Assembly: GCA_014802335.1 (NCBI GenBank)
Contig: JAAVCL010000016.1
Location: 124,001 to 188,000 of the forward strand
Length of the DNA stretch: 64,000 nucleotides
From: Bacteroides sp.
GTDB lineage: Bacteria; Bacteroidota; Bacteroidia; Bacteroidales; Muribaculaceae
Direction: 5' to 3'
The stretch's first letter is position 1, and each line of letters opens with the position of its first letter. Positions 18,491 to 28,061 of the stretch are shown one piece after another. A program made the translations under genes and the position numbers. The notes beneath the pieces were generated by a model that saw only the letters and a program-made list of their open reading frames with translations, made no database searches and was not told the DNA's origin.

Positions 18491-18529
18491 AAAATGAATT
18501 ATCCCTCCAAAAGTGGAATAATTCATTTT
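18491..18529 (-). terminator. stem-loop between the K+ channel gene and aguA
   Basis: AAAATGAATTAT (18491-18502) and ATAATTCATTTT (18518-18529) pair perfectly around a 15-base loop that can itself add TCC/GGA. It follows the minus-strand channel gene and precedes aguA, so it probably separates the two units. Confidence 0.65.
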
Positions 18530-18592
18530 GTTATAAATTATATTCTGATTTCAGTGGAGGTAGCCTTAATGTTTTCCTTATTAATGCTATCC

Positions 18593-19429
18593 TTAATTAT
18601 TTGTGTTGTCTGAAGTTGATATTTCCGTAAGCTTCGTCTGAATGTCTCTTGCAAGCAATGCATTGGTTTTAATAAAATTCATTAATTCTGCATTAGTCTC
18701 ATCGTTGGGGTCATCGGAAGACAGCATTTGATAATTAGCAACAAACGAAAAACAGTCTTCAAGCAACTCCGGCCAAAGAGATAAGTCAACTCTTGATTGA
18801 AGTGAATCTATAAATAGACTAAGGGATGAACTGCATTTAAAAAGATTTTCAACAGCACTTCTATGAGAATAATCTTCAGGTAATCCGGAATGCTTATGCA
18901 TATCCTGTAAATCTTCTTCCTTAAATTCAGGATTAAATCTTAAAGAATTCTTTCGTTTTGAGATAGGTGTGGTAACTGCATAACAGAAACTCAGAAAAAG
19001 ATTAAGCTTATGAATAAATACAGGTGTATTTTTAATAATTTTATCAAGTTCCATTGATTTATGAACAGCTCGTTGCCTTTCCAATTCGGAAGTAACATCT
19101 AATTCCGACTTCATTGAACCAACGGCATTTAAAAAGAAACCAATAATGATTAATCCGCACATAACTTCAATGGCTGTGACACATTGAGCTATTGGACCCA
19201 TTGGGGTATAGTCTCCAAAGCCCAATGTTGTAATTGTAACTATGCTATAATAGAGCCAACCGCCATAATCGGCAGTACCTCCATCCGGTATCCGGAATTG
19301 ACCATGCGGTATACACCAGTAAATAAGTGCAAAAATAGGAACTAAAGCAATGTATAACGATAGCCAGTAGATTGGTCTTATATTTGACACGACATGCCAA
19401 AAATGTTTTAGTTTGTCAGAAAATTTCAT
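18593..19429 (-). CDS. two-TM potassium channel-like protein
   Basis: Inner-membrane ion channel of 278 residues. TM1 is about residues 18-40 (YWLSLYIALVPIFALIYWCI), then the pore loop SIVTITTLGFGDYTP with a K+-type filter (TLGFGD), then TM2 (AIEVMCGLIIIGFFLNAVGS). The remaining 180 residues are cytoplasmic and helical without an RCK Rossmann motif; I do not recognise them. It is not adjacent to the Trk genes. Its function is probably K+ leak or stress-related efflux, inferred only from the filter. Confidence 0.88.
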   Translation of the reverse strand: MKFSDKLKHFWHVVSNIRPIYWLSLYIALVPIFALIYWCIPHGQFRIPDGGTADYGGWLYYSIVTITTLGFGDYTPMGPIAQCVTAIEVMCGLIIIGFFLNAVGSMKSELDVTSELERQRAVHKSMELDKIIKNTPVFIHKLNLFLSFCYAVTTPISKRKNSLRFNPEFKEEDLQDMHKHSGLPEDYSHRSAVENLFKCSSSLSLFIDSLQSRVDLSLWPELLEDCFSFVANYQMLSSDDPNDETNAELMNFIKTNALLARDIQTKLTEISTSDNTNN

Positions 19430-19889
19430 AGCTTAATAATTTATTTCATAATTTATTATATTTGAACACCCCTTATTTTGAACACCCAATTCATTAGTTG
19501 CAATAAGAAAGTGCCCATAAAAGGAAATGAAATATGTGGTATTCATTCTTATTACATAGAGATAACATATTTCCTTAAATTTATGTTGACAAATATTTTA
19601 GTAAACTTTAATAATTATTGAAAAGTTAGGCTCCTTGTATGTCTTAATTATTTCAAAATATTTTTGTATATTTGCATTAATGAAGCTGAATCACTTTTTT
19701 TAATATACACTTTTATTCGTTTACTAAGCATACATTTATTTAAACCGTCAAATGCGTTTTAGAACGTAATTCAAAGTATGCTGCGCGGTGTAAAAAATTA
19801 ATATAAAGTGTTTTAGCAGCTTCAATAAATTTATCTCCAAAAACCGGCGGTTACCGTAGCTAAAAAATCTGACATCAAATCTACATTAA
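19430..19889 (+). other. gap between divergent channel gene and dnaE
   Basis: This 460-bp AT-rich gap lies between divergently read genes. TATATTTG at 19667-19674 matches the Bacteroidetes -7 box TAnnTTTG and could drive dnaE with a leader of about 210 bases, but there is no good -33 box. I see no gene or stable hairpin in the rest. Confidence 0.4.
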
Positions 19890-22800
19890 ATGGGTGATAT
19901 AAAGTTTACGCATCTTCATGTACATTCACAATACAGTCTGCTTGATGGGAAAGCTTCAATTCCTGAACTTGTTGACAAATGCCTTGATGATGGCATGCGT
20001 GGCATCGCACTTACCGACCATGGTAACATGTTTGGCATAAAAGAATTTTTCAATTATGTCGAGAAAAAAAATGGTGGTAAAAGCGATGATGAAAAGTTTA
20101 AGCCAATTCTTGGTTGCGAAATGTATGTGGCTAAAGATAAAATGACTGATAAAAAAGATCGCTCGGATAATGGCTACCATTTAATAGTTCTCGCTAAAAA
20201 TCTTAAGGGTTATCACAACCTTGTCAAACTCGTTAGCAAAGCATGGACTGATGGCTTTTACTATAAACCACGCACAGACAGGGATGAACTTGCAAAGCAT
20301 CGGGAGGGGCTTATTATTTGTTCGGCGTGCCTTGGAGGTGAAGTACCTCAATTTATAATGCACGAAGAATTTGAAAAGGCTGAAGAACGTGTCAAATGGT
20401 ATAAGGATACTTTTGGAGATGACTATTATCTCGAACTTCAGCGCCACCAGACTTTCAAGGAGAATGCGAATACTGAAGTTTTTAAAGAACAGACAAAAGT
20501 TAATTCTCATCTTATCACCCTTGCTCGTAAATACAATATAAAACTTGTTGCTACGAACGATGTTCACTTCACATACGAAGATGATGCGGAAGCTCACGAC
20601 CGATTGATATGTGTGTCGATGCAAAAGAAATTCTCTGAGCCTCGATTACATTACACTAAACAAGAATGGCTGAAATCTCCGCAAGAGATGTACGAGATTT
20701 TCAAAGATATTCCGGAAGCGCTTGAAACAACTCAAGAAATCCTTGATAAAGTTGAATTTTATTCAATTAACCACGCTCCTATCATGCCATTCTTTGATAT
20801 ACCAAAAGATTTCGGCACTGAGGAGGAATATAGAAAACGCATTTCAGAAAATGAACTCTTCGATGAATTTACTCAAGATGAAAATGGGAACGTAGTCTTA
20901 TCGAAAGAGGAAGCTGATAAAAAAATTGAGAGATTGGGTGGATATGACAAGCTGTACAGAATCAAATTTGAGGCAGATTATCTCACAAAACTTACACTGG
21001 AAGGTGCAAAGGAACGTTATGGCGATCCTATTCCTCCCGATGTAATGGAGCGCCTGAAATTTGAACTATATATTATGAAGACTATGGGTTTCCCCGGATA
21101 TTTTCTTATTGTTCAGGACTTCATAAATACTGCAAGAAAACAGCTGGGGGTCAGTGTCGGTCCGGGCCGAGGCTCTGCTGCTGGCTCTGCTGCTGCATAC
21201 TGCCTGGGAATTACTCAGATAGATCCTATTAAATATGATCTTCTGTTCGAGCGTTTCCTTAATCCTGATCGTATATCTCTTCCTGATATTGATGTCGATT
21301 TCGATGATGACGGCAGATATGAAGTGTTAAAGTATGTAACTCAGAAATATGGGGCAGAAAAAGTGGCTCATATCATCACATTCGGCACTATGGCAACAAA
21401 AATGGCTATCAAAGATGTTGCTAAAGTTCTCGAAGTGCCATTGCCCGAGTCCAACAGGCTTGCAAAACTCGTTCCTGACAGGATGCCTGAAATCGACGGG
21501 AAAACACCAAAAATCAACATAAAGAACTGTCTTAAATATATCAAAGACTTTGAGGCGGAAACGCACAATCCTGATGAAAAAATCAGGGAAACGCTTAAGT
21601 ATGCAGAACAACTTGAAGGCAATATCCGAAACACCGGTGTTCATGCTTGCGGTGTCATAATCAGCCGAGACGATATAACTGATTGGGTGCCGGTATCAAC
21701 AGGAACAGACAGTGACGGAGAAACTGTTATATCCACTCAATATGAAGGAAGTATCATTGAGGATACAGGGTTGATAAAAATGGACTTCCTTGGCCTAAAA
21801 ACCCTATCGATAATAAAGGAGACACTATATAATATAAAGAAACGTCATAATATAGATTTGGATATAGATAATATCCCTCTTGACGATGAAGCGACTTTTG
21901 AACTTTATTGCAAAGGGAACACTACTTCTACATTCCAATTCGAGTCTCCGGGCATGCAGAATTCATTGCGAAGTCTTCACCCCACGAAATTTGAGGACTT
22001 AATTGCGATGAACGCACTTTATCGTCCGGGTCCAATGGATTATATCCCTACATTCATTGCCAGAAAACATGGGGAAGAGCCTATAGTTTATGACATTGAT
22101 TGTATGAAGGTCTATCTGGAGGAAACCTATGGTGTTACTGTTTACCAAGAACAGGTGATGCTTCTATCAAGACTTCTTGCCAATTTTACCCGAGGAGAAA
22201 GCGATATGCTTCGTAAGGCAATGGGTAAAAAGCAGATAGATAAGATGCAAAAGCTCAAGAAGAAATTTATGGAGCAAGGTATCGCAAATGGTCATAAAGA
22301 AGAAGCTCTAAATAAGATATGGGAAGACTGGGAAAAATTTGCTTCTTACGCATTTAATAAAAGTCATGCCACATGTTATACATGGGTTGCTTATCAAACC
22401 GCCTATCTGAAAGCTCATTACCCTGCTGAATATATGGCAGGCGTTTTAAGCCGGAATATTTCAGCCATCGATAAGTTAAGAAAAGTGATGGATGAATGTA
22501 AACGTATGGGGCTTAAAGTTCTCGGTCCGGATGTAAATGAATCTGACGTAAAGTTTAGTGTAAACAAAAAAGGTGAAATACGTTTCGGCCTTGGAGCAAT
22601 AAAAGGTGTCGGTGTTAATGCAGTGGCGGCTATAATGCATGAAAGAAATGAAAACGGTCCTTTCCGTGATATTTACGATTTCGTGGAGAGGGTTAATCTA
22701 AGTGCTTGTAACCGTTCAGCTATAGAAAACATGGCACTCGCAGGGGCTTTTGATACATTTGGCTGGCCAAGAGAAGCTTATGTCACACCTGTGTTTGATA

Positions 22801-23588
22801 ATTCCTTTGCTGATGTTCTTGTAAAGTTTGGACAAAAAATTCAAAATGATAAAAATTCCCTCCAGTTATCCCTTTTTGGAGAGGATGATATGGTTGAAAC
22901 TGCGAAACCACCATTGCCCGAAATAGTGCCTTGGAACAGAATGGCTCTGCTTGAAAAAGAAAAGGAGCTGGTTACTATGTACCTCTCGGCACATCCTCTG
23001 GATCCATATTATATGGAACTCAAATATGGCTGCAACACTTCTTGTGAGGATTTTAAAAGTAAAGAAAAACCGGGGGCAAAACTGACAATCGGAGGTTTGA
23101 TAACCAAAGTTCAAACTAAAGTGTCAAAAAGAGGAACCGATTTCTCTGTTATTGAAATAGAGGATTTCACAGGAAAAGCCGAAATTGCATTATTCGGACG
23201 CAATCATCAGCTGCATAAAGATAAATTTATTATTGGAGAGGCAGTGATGGTAAAACTAAATTATACTCAGGGTCGGTTTGATCCAACAAGAGCTGATATG
23301 AACATTGATGAGGTTATTCCTCTGGAAAGTGTTAAAGGGAAATTAGCAAATTCCATTACAGTTTTCATGGATCTGAATTTCAAGAATCCTGACTTTTTTG
23401 CTCAACTTAAGACTTTAGAAGACAAGTCAAGACCGGGTGAATTCTTTATGGAGCTAATTGATCTGGAGACAAGACAAACTCTAAAAGTTCATTCCAAACA
23501 CAAAATCCCAATTAATCGGCAATTGGTTAATTTACTCGAAGAATGTGAACTAAACTTTAACATTTCCAACCAAAGTGAAAAACATTAG
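19890..23588 (+). CDS. dnaE: DNA polymerase III alpha subunit
   Basis: Replicative DNA polymerase catalytic subunit, 1232 residues. It begins with the PHP domain (FTHLHVHSQYSLLDG; LTDHGNMFG), followed by the C-family polymerase core with the catalytic aspartates in LPDIDVDFDDDGR, the GPGRGSAAGS loop and NKSHATCYTWVAYQTAYLKAHYP. Next come the helix-hairpin-helix region (GLGAIKGVGVNAV), an OB-fold (LTIGGLITKVQTKVSKRGTDF) and a short C-terminal domain. Length is normal for Bacteroidetes DnaE. trxA follows 166 bp later. Confidence 0.98.
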   Translation: MGDIKFTHLHVHSQYSLLDGKASIPELVDKCLDDGMRGIALTDHGNMFGIKEFFNYVEKKNGGKSDDEKFKPILGCEMYVAKDKMTDKKDRSDNGYHLIVLAKNLKGYHNLVKLVSKAWTDGFYYKPRTDRDELAKHREGLIICSACLGGEVPQFIMHEEFEKAEERVKWYKDTFGDDYYLELQRHQTFKENANTEVFKEQTKVNSHLITLARKYNIKLVATNDVHFTYEDDAEAHDRLICVSMQKKFSEPRLHYTKQEWLKSPQEMYEIFKDIPEALETTQEILDKVEFYSINHAPIMPFFDIPKDFGTEEEYRKRISENELFDEFTQDENGNVVLSKEEADKKIERLGGYDKLYRIKFEADYLTKLTLEGAKERYGDPIPPDVMERLKFELYIMKTMGFPGYFLIVQDFINTARKQLGVSVGPGRGSAAGSAAAYCLGITQIDPIKYDLLFERFLNPDRISLPDIDVDFDDDGRYEVLKYVTQKYGAEKVAHIITFGTMATKMAIKDVAKVLEVPLPESNRLAKLVPDRMPEIDGKTPKINIKNCLKYIKDFEAETHNPDEKIRETLKYAEQLEGNIRNTGVHACGVIISRDDITDWVPVSTGTDSDGETVISTQYEGSIIEDTGLIKMDFLGLKTLSIIKETLYNIKKRHNIDLDIDNIPLDDEATFELYCKGNTTSTFQFESPGMQNSLRSLHPTKFEDLIAMNALYRPGPMDYIPTFIARKHGEEPIVYDIDCMKVYLEETYGVTVYQEQVMLLSRLLANFTRGESDMLRKAMGKKQIDKMQKLKKKFMEQGIANGHKEEALNKIWEDWEKFASYAFNKSHATCYTWVAYQTAYLKAHYPAEYMAGVLSRNISAIDKLRKVMDECKRMGLKVLGPDVNESDVKFSVNKKGEIRFGLGAIKGVGVNAVAAIMHERNENGPFRDIYDFVERVNLSACNRSAIENMALAGAFDTFGWPREAYVTPVFDNSFADVLVKFGQKIQNDKNSLQLSLFGEDDMVETAKPPLPEIVPWNRMALLEKEKELVTMYLSAHPLDPYYMELKYGCNTSCEDFKSKEKPGAKLTIGGLITKVQTKVSKRGTDFSVIEIEDFTGKAEIALFGRNHQLHKDKFIIGEAVMVKLNYTQGRFDPTRADMNIDEVIPLESVKGKLANSITVFMDLNFKNPDFFAQLKTLEDKSRPGEFFMELIDLETRQTLKVHSKHKIPINRQLVNLLEECELNFNISNQSEKH

Positions 23589-23754
23589 TAAACACTAAAA
23601 CGAGTTGATACCAAATTCCGGTGATGTTTGTCTCCTTTTGAATTTAAACCTTTATCCCTAATAACAGACTTAAGGAATGTAATCAAAGGCGACAGAACAT
23701 ATTTAATATTGCATAACATACTTATATTAAACATATAACTAAATTAATTAAGAA

Positions 23755-24072
23755 ATGGCTATAGAATTTACAGATGAAACGGCTAAAGCCGCCATCGAAT
23801 CAGGAAAAGTAGTGGTTATCGATTTTTGGGCAACATGGTGTGGACCATGTAAACAGCTCGGCCCCATTGTTGAAGAATTGGCTGAGAAATATGAAGGGAA
23901 GGCTGTAATCGGTAAGCTCAACATTGATGAACATACAGAAATTGTTGCTGAAAACCGTATACGCAGTATACCTACAGTTCTTTTCTTCAAAGATGGCGAA
24001 CCTCAGGCTCGCTCAGTTGGCTACGTTAGCTTAAGTGAATTGGAAGCAAAACTTCTTCCACTTATTGATTAA
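23755..24072 (+). CDS. trxA: thioredoxin
   Basis: Small cytoplasmic dithiol oxidoreductase of 105 residues with the canonical WCGPC active site (C29, C32), cis-Pro in RSIPTVLFFKDGE and the usual beta-alpha fold. No signal peptide. It is followed by a strong terminator, so it is probably expressed alone or with dnaE read-through. Confidence 0.97.
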   Translation: MAIEFTDETAKAAIESGKVVVIDFWATWCGPCKQLGPIVEELAEKYEGKAVIGKLNIDEHTEIVAENRIRSIPTVLFFKDGEPQARSVGYVSLSELEAKLLPLID

Positions 24073-24108
24073 TTCTCCTATAATTGATTAAATCTCACAT
24101 TTACTCTA

Positions 24109-24141
24109 ATGACCCGCGCAATTAAAATTTACGCGGGTCAT
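24109..24141 (+). terminator. trxA terminator
   Basis: ATGACCCGCG (24109-24118) pairs perfectly with CGCGGGTCAT (24132-24141) around a 13-base loop. The GC-rich stem is followed by ATTTAATTT. Confidence 0.8.
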
Positions 24142-24404
24142 ATTTAATTTATGCATATATTTTCATCATTAATCTCGGTTGGAATAAAAAATAATAAAGA
24201 AATATAACGACATAATTTCACTACAATCTTAAAGATTTTACTCCTGCTCTTATATTTTATTATTTTATGCTCTTCCTTTTATTCTATGCCATTCCTTTAT
24301 GATGTTTGTTCCTCTCATCTCAATAACATGATTATTTTATCGTATTTATCCAGAAGGTCTCTGAAAAAAATTTATAGTGATACTTTTAAATTAATACATA
24401 ATTT
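24142..24404. other. AT-rich spacer without gene
   Basis: The stretch between the trxA terminator and the small HExxH gene holds nothing I can identify. It is strongly A/T-biased and shows no promoter box match that I trust. Confidence 0.4.
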
Positions 24405-24731
24405 ATGAAAATAATTTACAACAAAATATTTCCTATTGGGAAAAGATACTTTGCTATAAATTTATTTGGATTTCTATTTGCCAAGGGTCCTTGCAACACA
24501 ATAATTATTAACCATGAAAAAATTCATACTCGGCAAATGCAGGAAATGGGTTTCCTGGTTTTTTACATAATATATATATTTGAATGGCTCTGGAAATTAA
24601 TTTTATATCGCAATTCATACAAGGCATACGAAAATATTTCATTTGAAAGAGAAGCATACCATAATCAAAACAATCTCAACTACTTAAGCAATAGAAAGTT
24701 TTATAGTTGGCTTAAATATCTACGGAAATAA
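24405..24731 (+). CDS. small HExxH-motif membrane-associated protein
   Basis: Unassigned 108-residue protein. It has HEKIH (residues 37-41) followed by TRQMQEMG, a hydrophobic helix LVFYIIYIFEWLWKLILY (about 51-68), and FEREAY (80-85), whose glutamates could supply a third zinc ligand as in M48/M56-type metalloproteases. An upstream hydrophobic stretch (AINLFGFLFAK) may be a second membrane segment. It is far too short for a complete known metalloprotease. The pattern resembles a small Bacteroidetes family with an INHEKIHxRQ core that I cannot name. Neighbours are trxA and clpC. Confidence 0.7.
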   Translation: MKIIYNKIFPIGKRYFAINLFGFLFAKGPCNTIIINHEKIHTRQMQEMGFLVFYIIYIFEWLWKLILYRNSYKAYENISFEREAYHNQNNLNYLSNRKFYSWLKYLRK

Positions 24732-24795
24732 TGATTAAACATTTCTTTATCTTCAAACTAAGTTTAAAAAACATATAAAATCAACTCGTAACAAT

Positions 24796-24812
24796 TTGGC
24801 ACGCTATTTGTT
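24796..24812 (+). promoter_or_regulatory. sigma-54-like promoter before clpC
   Basis: TTGGCACG (24796-24803), four bases, then TTGTT matches the sigma-54 consensus TTGGCACG-N4-TTGCW in all but one position. It is 235 bp before the clpC start. Flanking bases (TATTTGTTAT) are shared with the site at 6431. Confidence 0.5.
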
Positions 24813-25032
24813 ATTTACTAATGAACATTATCTTGTTTGTGATAACTTTTGTAAAATCTAAAATTCGGCAATTAGAAATAGATAATAAAATTACTGGTTA
24901 ATAATAGGTAATAAGTTTTTCACATAGATAAATTGTTATGTGCGAAATATTTCAAAATCATTGATATATACTTTGATTTTGATAAAATCGGAAAACGGTG
25001 TTATTTTCATACATCGTTCCGGAATATACCGT

Positions 25033-25041
25033 AAAAGGAGA
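25033..25041 (+). promoter_or_regulatory. Shine-Dalgarno deciding the clpC start
   Basis: AAAAGGAGA lies seven to eight bases before ATG 25048. Strong Shine-Dalgarno sites are rare in this window, so it supports MKNDFSKQF as the start over the longer open frame beginning at 24940. Confidence 0.7.
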
Positions 25042-25047
25042 TTTTTA

Positions 25048-27600
25048 ATGAAGAACGACTTTTCAAAACAGTTTCGTCCAATGCTTGAATTAGCATTAGG
25101 AGAAGCAAAAAAATTTAATTCATCTGTAATAATGTCCGAGCATTTTCTTCTCGGTTCATTAAAGCAGCAAGAAGGTTACGCATATAAAATTCTAAATCAG
25201 CTGAACGTTCCAGTAGATAAGATAATAGCTGAGCTTGAAGAATATTTATCGGAACCACATCAGATTGGGGAAACTACCACACTTTTCAAGCAGGAATATC
25301 AAATCAGCATGGCTGCCATCAGGCATCTGCAGCTCGCCGTGTCTGAAGCTCGTAAAATGAATGCACATGTTATCGGAAGCGAACATATTCTGCTTGCACT
25401 TATCCACGATCAAAGAGCAATGGACTCCCCTGTTCTTCAAAATATTAAAGATGAATATCTTAATTTTGATATATCTATTCAAAGTTTTGGTATGCCGGGA
25501 TCCATACCCTCTGATATGGCAAAAGAGTCGGGAACTGATGATATTGAAGAAGACGATGAATTTTCATCTCCTTCTCCGGAATCTGTCTCAAAGTCTCAAT
25601 CAACTTCGCGTCAGGGGAATAAAAAGAGTAAAAGTGATACCCCCGCTCTTGATAAATTTGGTTACGACATGACAAAGGCGGCGGCCGAAGGACATCTTGA
25701 CCCTGTTGTGGGTAGAGAAAAAGAAATTGAGAGGCTGGCACAAATTCTTTCTCGAAGGAAAAAGAATAATCCGGTGCTTATCGGAGAACCGGGAGTCGGA
25801 AAATCTGCGATTGTCGAAGGACTTGCATTGAGAATAGTTCAAAGAAAAGTTTCAAGAGTCCTTTTCAACAAACGCGTAATTGGTCTGGATATGACCGGAA
25901 TGGTTGCCGGCACAAAGTATCGTGGTCAATTTGAGGAAAGAATCAAGACAGTTCTTGATGAGCTTTCTAAGAATCCCGATATCATCTTGTTTATTGATGA
26001 AATCCATACCATTGTTGGAGCTGGTGGTGCACCCGGCACTATGGATGCAGCCAATATATTAAAACCGGCCCTTGCAAGAGGTGAAATCCAATGCATTGGT
26101 GCTACAACATTGGATGAATATCGTCAAAATATAGAGAAGGACGGTGCATTGGAGCGCAGATTCCAGAAGGTAATGGTTGAACCTACGAGTCCCGAGGAAA
26201 CTCTGGAAATCTTGAAACAGGTTAAGTCAAAGTATGAGGATCACCATAATGTAACTTACACGGATGAAGCTCTCGAAGCCTGTGTTTCTCTAACAGAACG
26301 TTATGTAAGTGATAGAAATTTCCCGGATAAGGCACTTGATGCCTTAGACGAGGCCGGCAGTCGTGTTCATATCACCAACATTATTGTGCCCGAAGAGATT
26401 GAAGCGCTCGAAAAAAGAGTTGATGAATTAACTCAAGAAAAGCTCACCGCAGCTAAAGCCCAAGACTATGAAAAGGCGGCCTCATTAAGAGATGCGGTGG
26501 TAAAAACAAAAACCGAACTTGAAAATGCCAAGAAAGATTGGGAAAATTCTCTTAATTCAGAACGGCAACTCGTTGACGATGACAAGGTAGCCGAGGTTGT
26601 AGCACTCATGACAGGTGTGCCTACTCAAAGAATTGCACAGGCAGAAGGAACACGACTTATAAAAATGGGTGATTCTCTGAAAGGTGCGGTAGTGGGCCAG
26701 GATGAGGCAATTAAGAAAGTTGTAAAAGCTATTCAGCGTAACCGCATAGGGTTGAAAGATCCAAATAAACCGATTGGAGTTTTTATGTTCTTAGGCCCTA
26801 CGGGTGTTGGTAAGACTCTGCTTGCTAAAAGAATTGCAGAATACCTGTTTGATTCTGCCGATGCACTGATAAGAGTTGATATGAGTGAGTTTATGGAAAA
26901 ATTCACAGTGTCTCGTCTTGTCGGAGCGCCTCCGGGATATGTCGGGTATGAAGAGGGTGGCCAATTGACCGAGAAAGTTCGTCGTAAACCTTACTCTGTT
27001 GTTCTTCTTGATGAGATTGAGAAAGCACATCCCGATGTATTTAATCTTCTTCTTCAAGTAATGGATGAAGGCAGACTCACTGACTCATTAGGACGCAAGA
27101 TAGACTTTAAAAATAGTATTCTTATTATGACCAGCAATATTGGTTCGCGTCAATTAAAAGAGTTTGGTGGAGGTGTCGGGTTTAACACTGCTGATGTTAG
27201 CAAAGAGCAAGCTCACGGGGTTATTTCAAAAGCTTTGCACCGTGCATTTGCACCTGAATTCCTGAATCGAGTTGACGATATCATAATGTTTGATCAGCTT
27301 AATAAAGAAGCTATCTTCAATATTATAGATATTGAGCTTAAAGAATTCTTTAATCGCGTAGAAAAGCTTGGATTCAGATTGCAATTGACCGATGAAGCTA
27401 AAAACTTCATTGCAGAAAAGGGTTACGATAAGAACTTCGGTGCTCGTCCTCTCAAACGCTCAATTCAGAAATACCTTGAGGATGAACTCGCTGAATTAAT
27501 GCTTAACCTTGGAGCCGAAGGCCAGATTGGAGGCACTATAAATGTAAGCTACAACGATGGCGATGACAAACTCACCCTTGAATACAAACCAATAGTATAA
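25048..27600 (+). CDS. clpC: ATP-dependent Clp protease ATPase subunit / Hsp100 chaperone
   Basis: AAA+ unfoldase of 850 residues acting in protein quality control, usually with ClpP. In order: Clp-N repeats ([40 protein letters not shown]), an acidic Ser-rich linker, AAA-1 with Walker [10 protein letters not shown] (from residue 246) and [17 protein letters not shown], a UVR-type middle region ([14 protein letters not shown]), and AAA-2 with Walker [10 protein letters not shown] (from 583) and [14 protein letters not shown]. The UVR motif makes it ClpC rather than ClpB. Possibly stress-regulated through the sigma-54-like site upstream. Confidence 0.96.
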   Translation: MKNDFSKQFRPMLELALGEAKKFNSSVIMSEHFLLGSLKQQEGYAYKILNQLNVPVDKIIAELEEYLSEPHQIGETTTLFKQEYQISMAAIRHLQLAVSEARKMNAHVIGSEHILLALIHDQRAMDSPVLQNIKDEYLNFDISIQSFGMPGSIPSDMAKESGTDDIEEDDEFSSPSPESVSKSQSTSRQGNKKSKSDTPALDKFGYDMTKAAAEGHLDPVVGREKEIERLAQILSRRKKNNPVLIGEPGVGKSAIVEGLALRIVQRKVSRVLFNKRVIGLDMTGMVAGTKYRGQFEERIKTVLDELSKNPDIILFIDEIHTIVGAGGAPGTMDAANILKPALARGEIQCIGATTLDEYRQNIEKDGALERRFQKVMVEPTSPEETLEILKQVKSKYEDHHNVTYTDEALEACVSLTERYVSDRNFPDKALDALDEAGSRVHITNIIVPEEIEALEKRVDELTQEKLTAAKAQDYEKAASLRDAVVKTKTELENAKKDWENSLNSERQLVDDDKVAEVVALMTGVPTQRIAQAEGTRLIKMGDSLKGAVVGQDEAIKKVVKAIQRNRIGLKDPNKPIGVFMFLGPTGVGKTLLAKRIAEYLFDSADALIRVDMSEFMEKFTVSRLVGAPPGYVGYEEGGQLTEKVRRKPYSVVLLDEIEKAHPDVFNLLLQVMDEGRLTDSLGRKIDFKNSILIMTSNIGSRQLKEFGGGVGFNTADVSKEQAHGVISKALHRAFAPEFLNRVDDIIMFDQLNKEAIFNIIDIELKEFFNRVEKLGFRLQLTDEAKNFIAEKGYDKNFGARPLKRSIQKYLEDELAELMLNLGAEGQIGGTINVSYNDGDDKLTLEYKPIV

Positions 27601-27642
27601 TCATTCTTTTAATGAGGCTTTAAGCCCTTCTATACAGCTAAT

Positions 27643-27685
27643 ACGCCCTGATTGCCCTGTCTTGACAGATAGGTAATCAGGGCGT
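27643..27685 (+). terminator. clpC terminator
   Basis: ACGCCCTGATTGCC (27643-27656) pairs with GGTAATCAGGGCGT (27672-27685) with one G-T pair. A short TTT follows. Confidence 0.75.
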
Positions 27686-27772
27686 TTCATATCACGCATG
27701 GCGAAAGAAAGAGAAACCATCCAACCGCATAAAGCAATCCAAAAATTAAAGCTCAATATTTTTTAACAGCTA

Positions 27773-27935
27773 AGTATGTGTTCGAATTTATTTAACGTAT
27801 TGAGTTATGAAGTATGTGAATGAAATTTAGGATTCGGATGAAGGCGTTATGGGGCTCCATAGCAACAGAAAACGAATTCTGAAGATCGTCTCATAATTTA
27901 TGAGGCAATGCATTAAATAATTTCGAACACATACT
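27773..27935 (-). repeat. 163-bp MITE-like element, family A copy 1
   Basis: The ends AGTATGTGTTCGAA... and ...TTCGAACACATACT are near-perfect inverted repeats of about 22-24 bp. TA flanks both sides (27771-27772 and 27936-27937), fitting a TA target duplication. It is inverted relative to copies at 43872 and 59294 and has the same length. An internal near-palindrome, GTCTCATAATTTATGAGGC, is conserved. No coding capacity. It lies about 125 bp before gyrA. Confidence 0.85.
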
Positions 27936-27982
27936 TAAATAATTATTTAGCCAAAATCTAAGGTCATTAAGGATTTTTTTTG

Positions 27983-27990
27983 TAATTTTG
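27983..27990 (+). promoter_or_regulatory. candidate gyrA promoter -7 box
   Basis: TAATTTTG matches the Bacteroidetes TAnnTTTG box, 71 bp before the gyrA start. The -33 region is not recognisable. The box lies about 50 bp downstream of the MITE copy. Confidence 0.4.
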
Positions 27991-28061
27991 TAAGAACACA
28001 TGTCTAAAAATCCGTGAAAGGAAAAGAGGCAGGTAAAAGACACAAGAAATAAAAAAGATAA

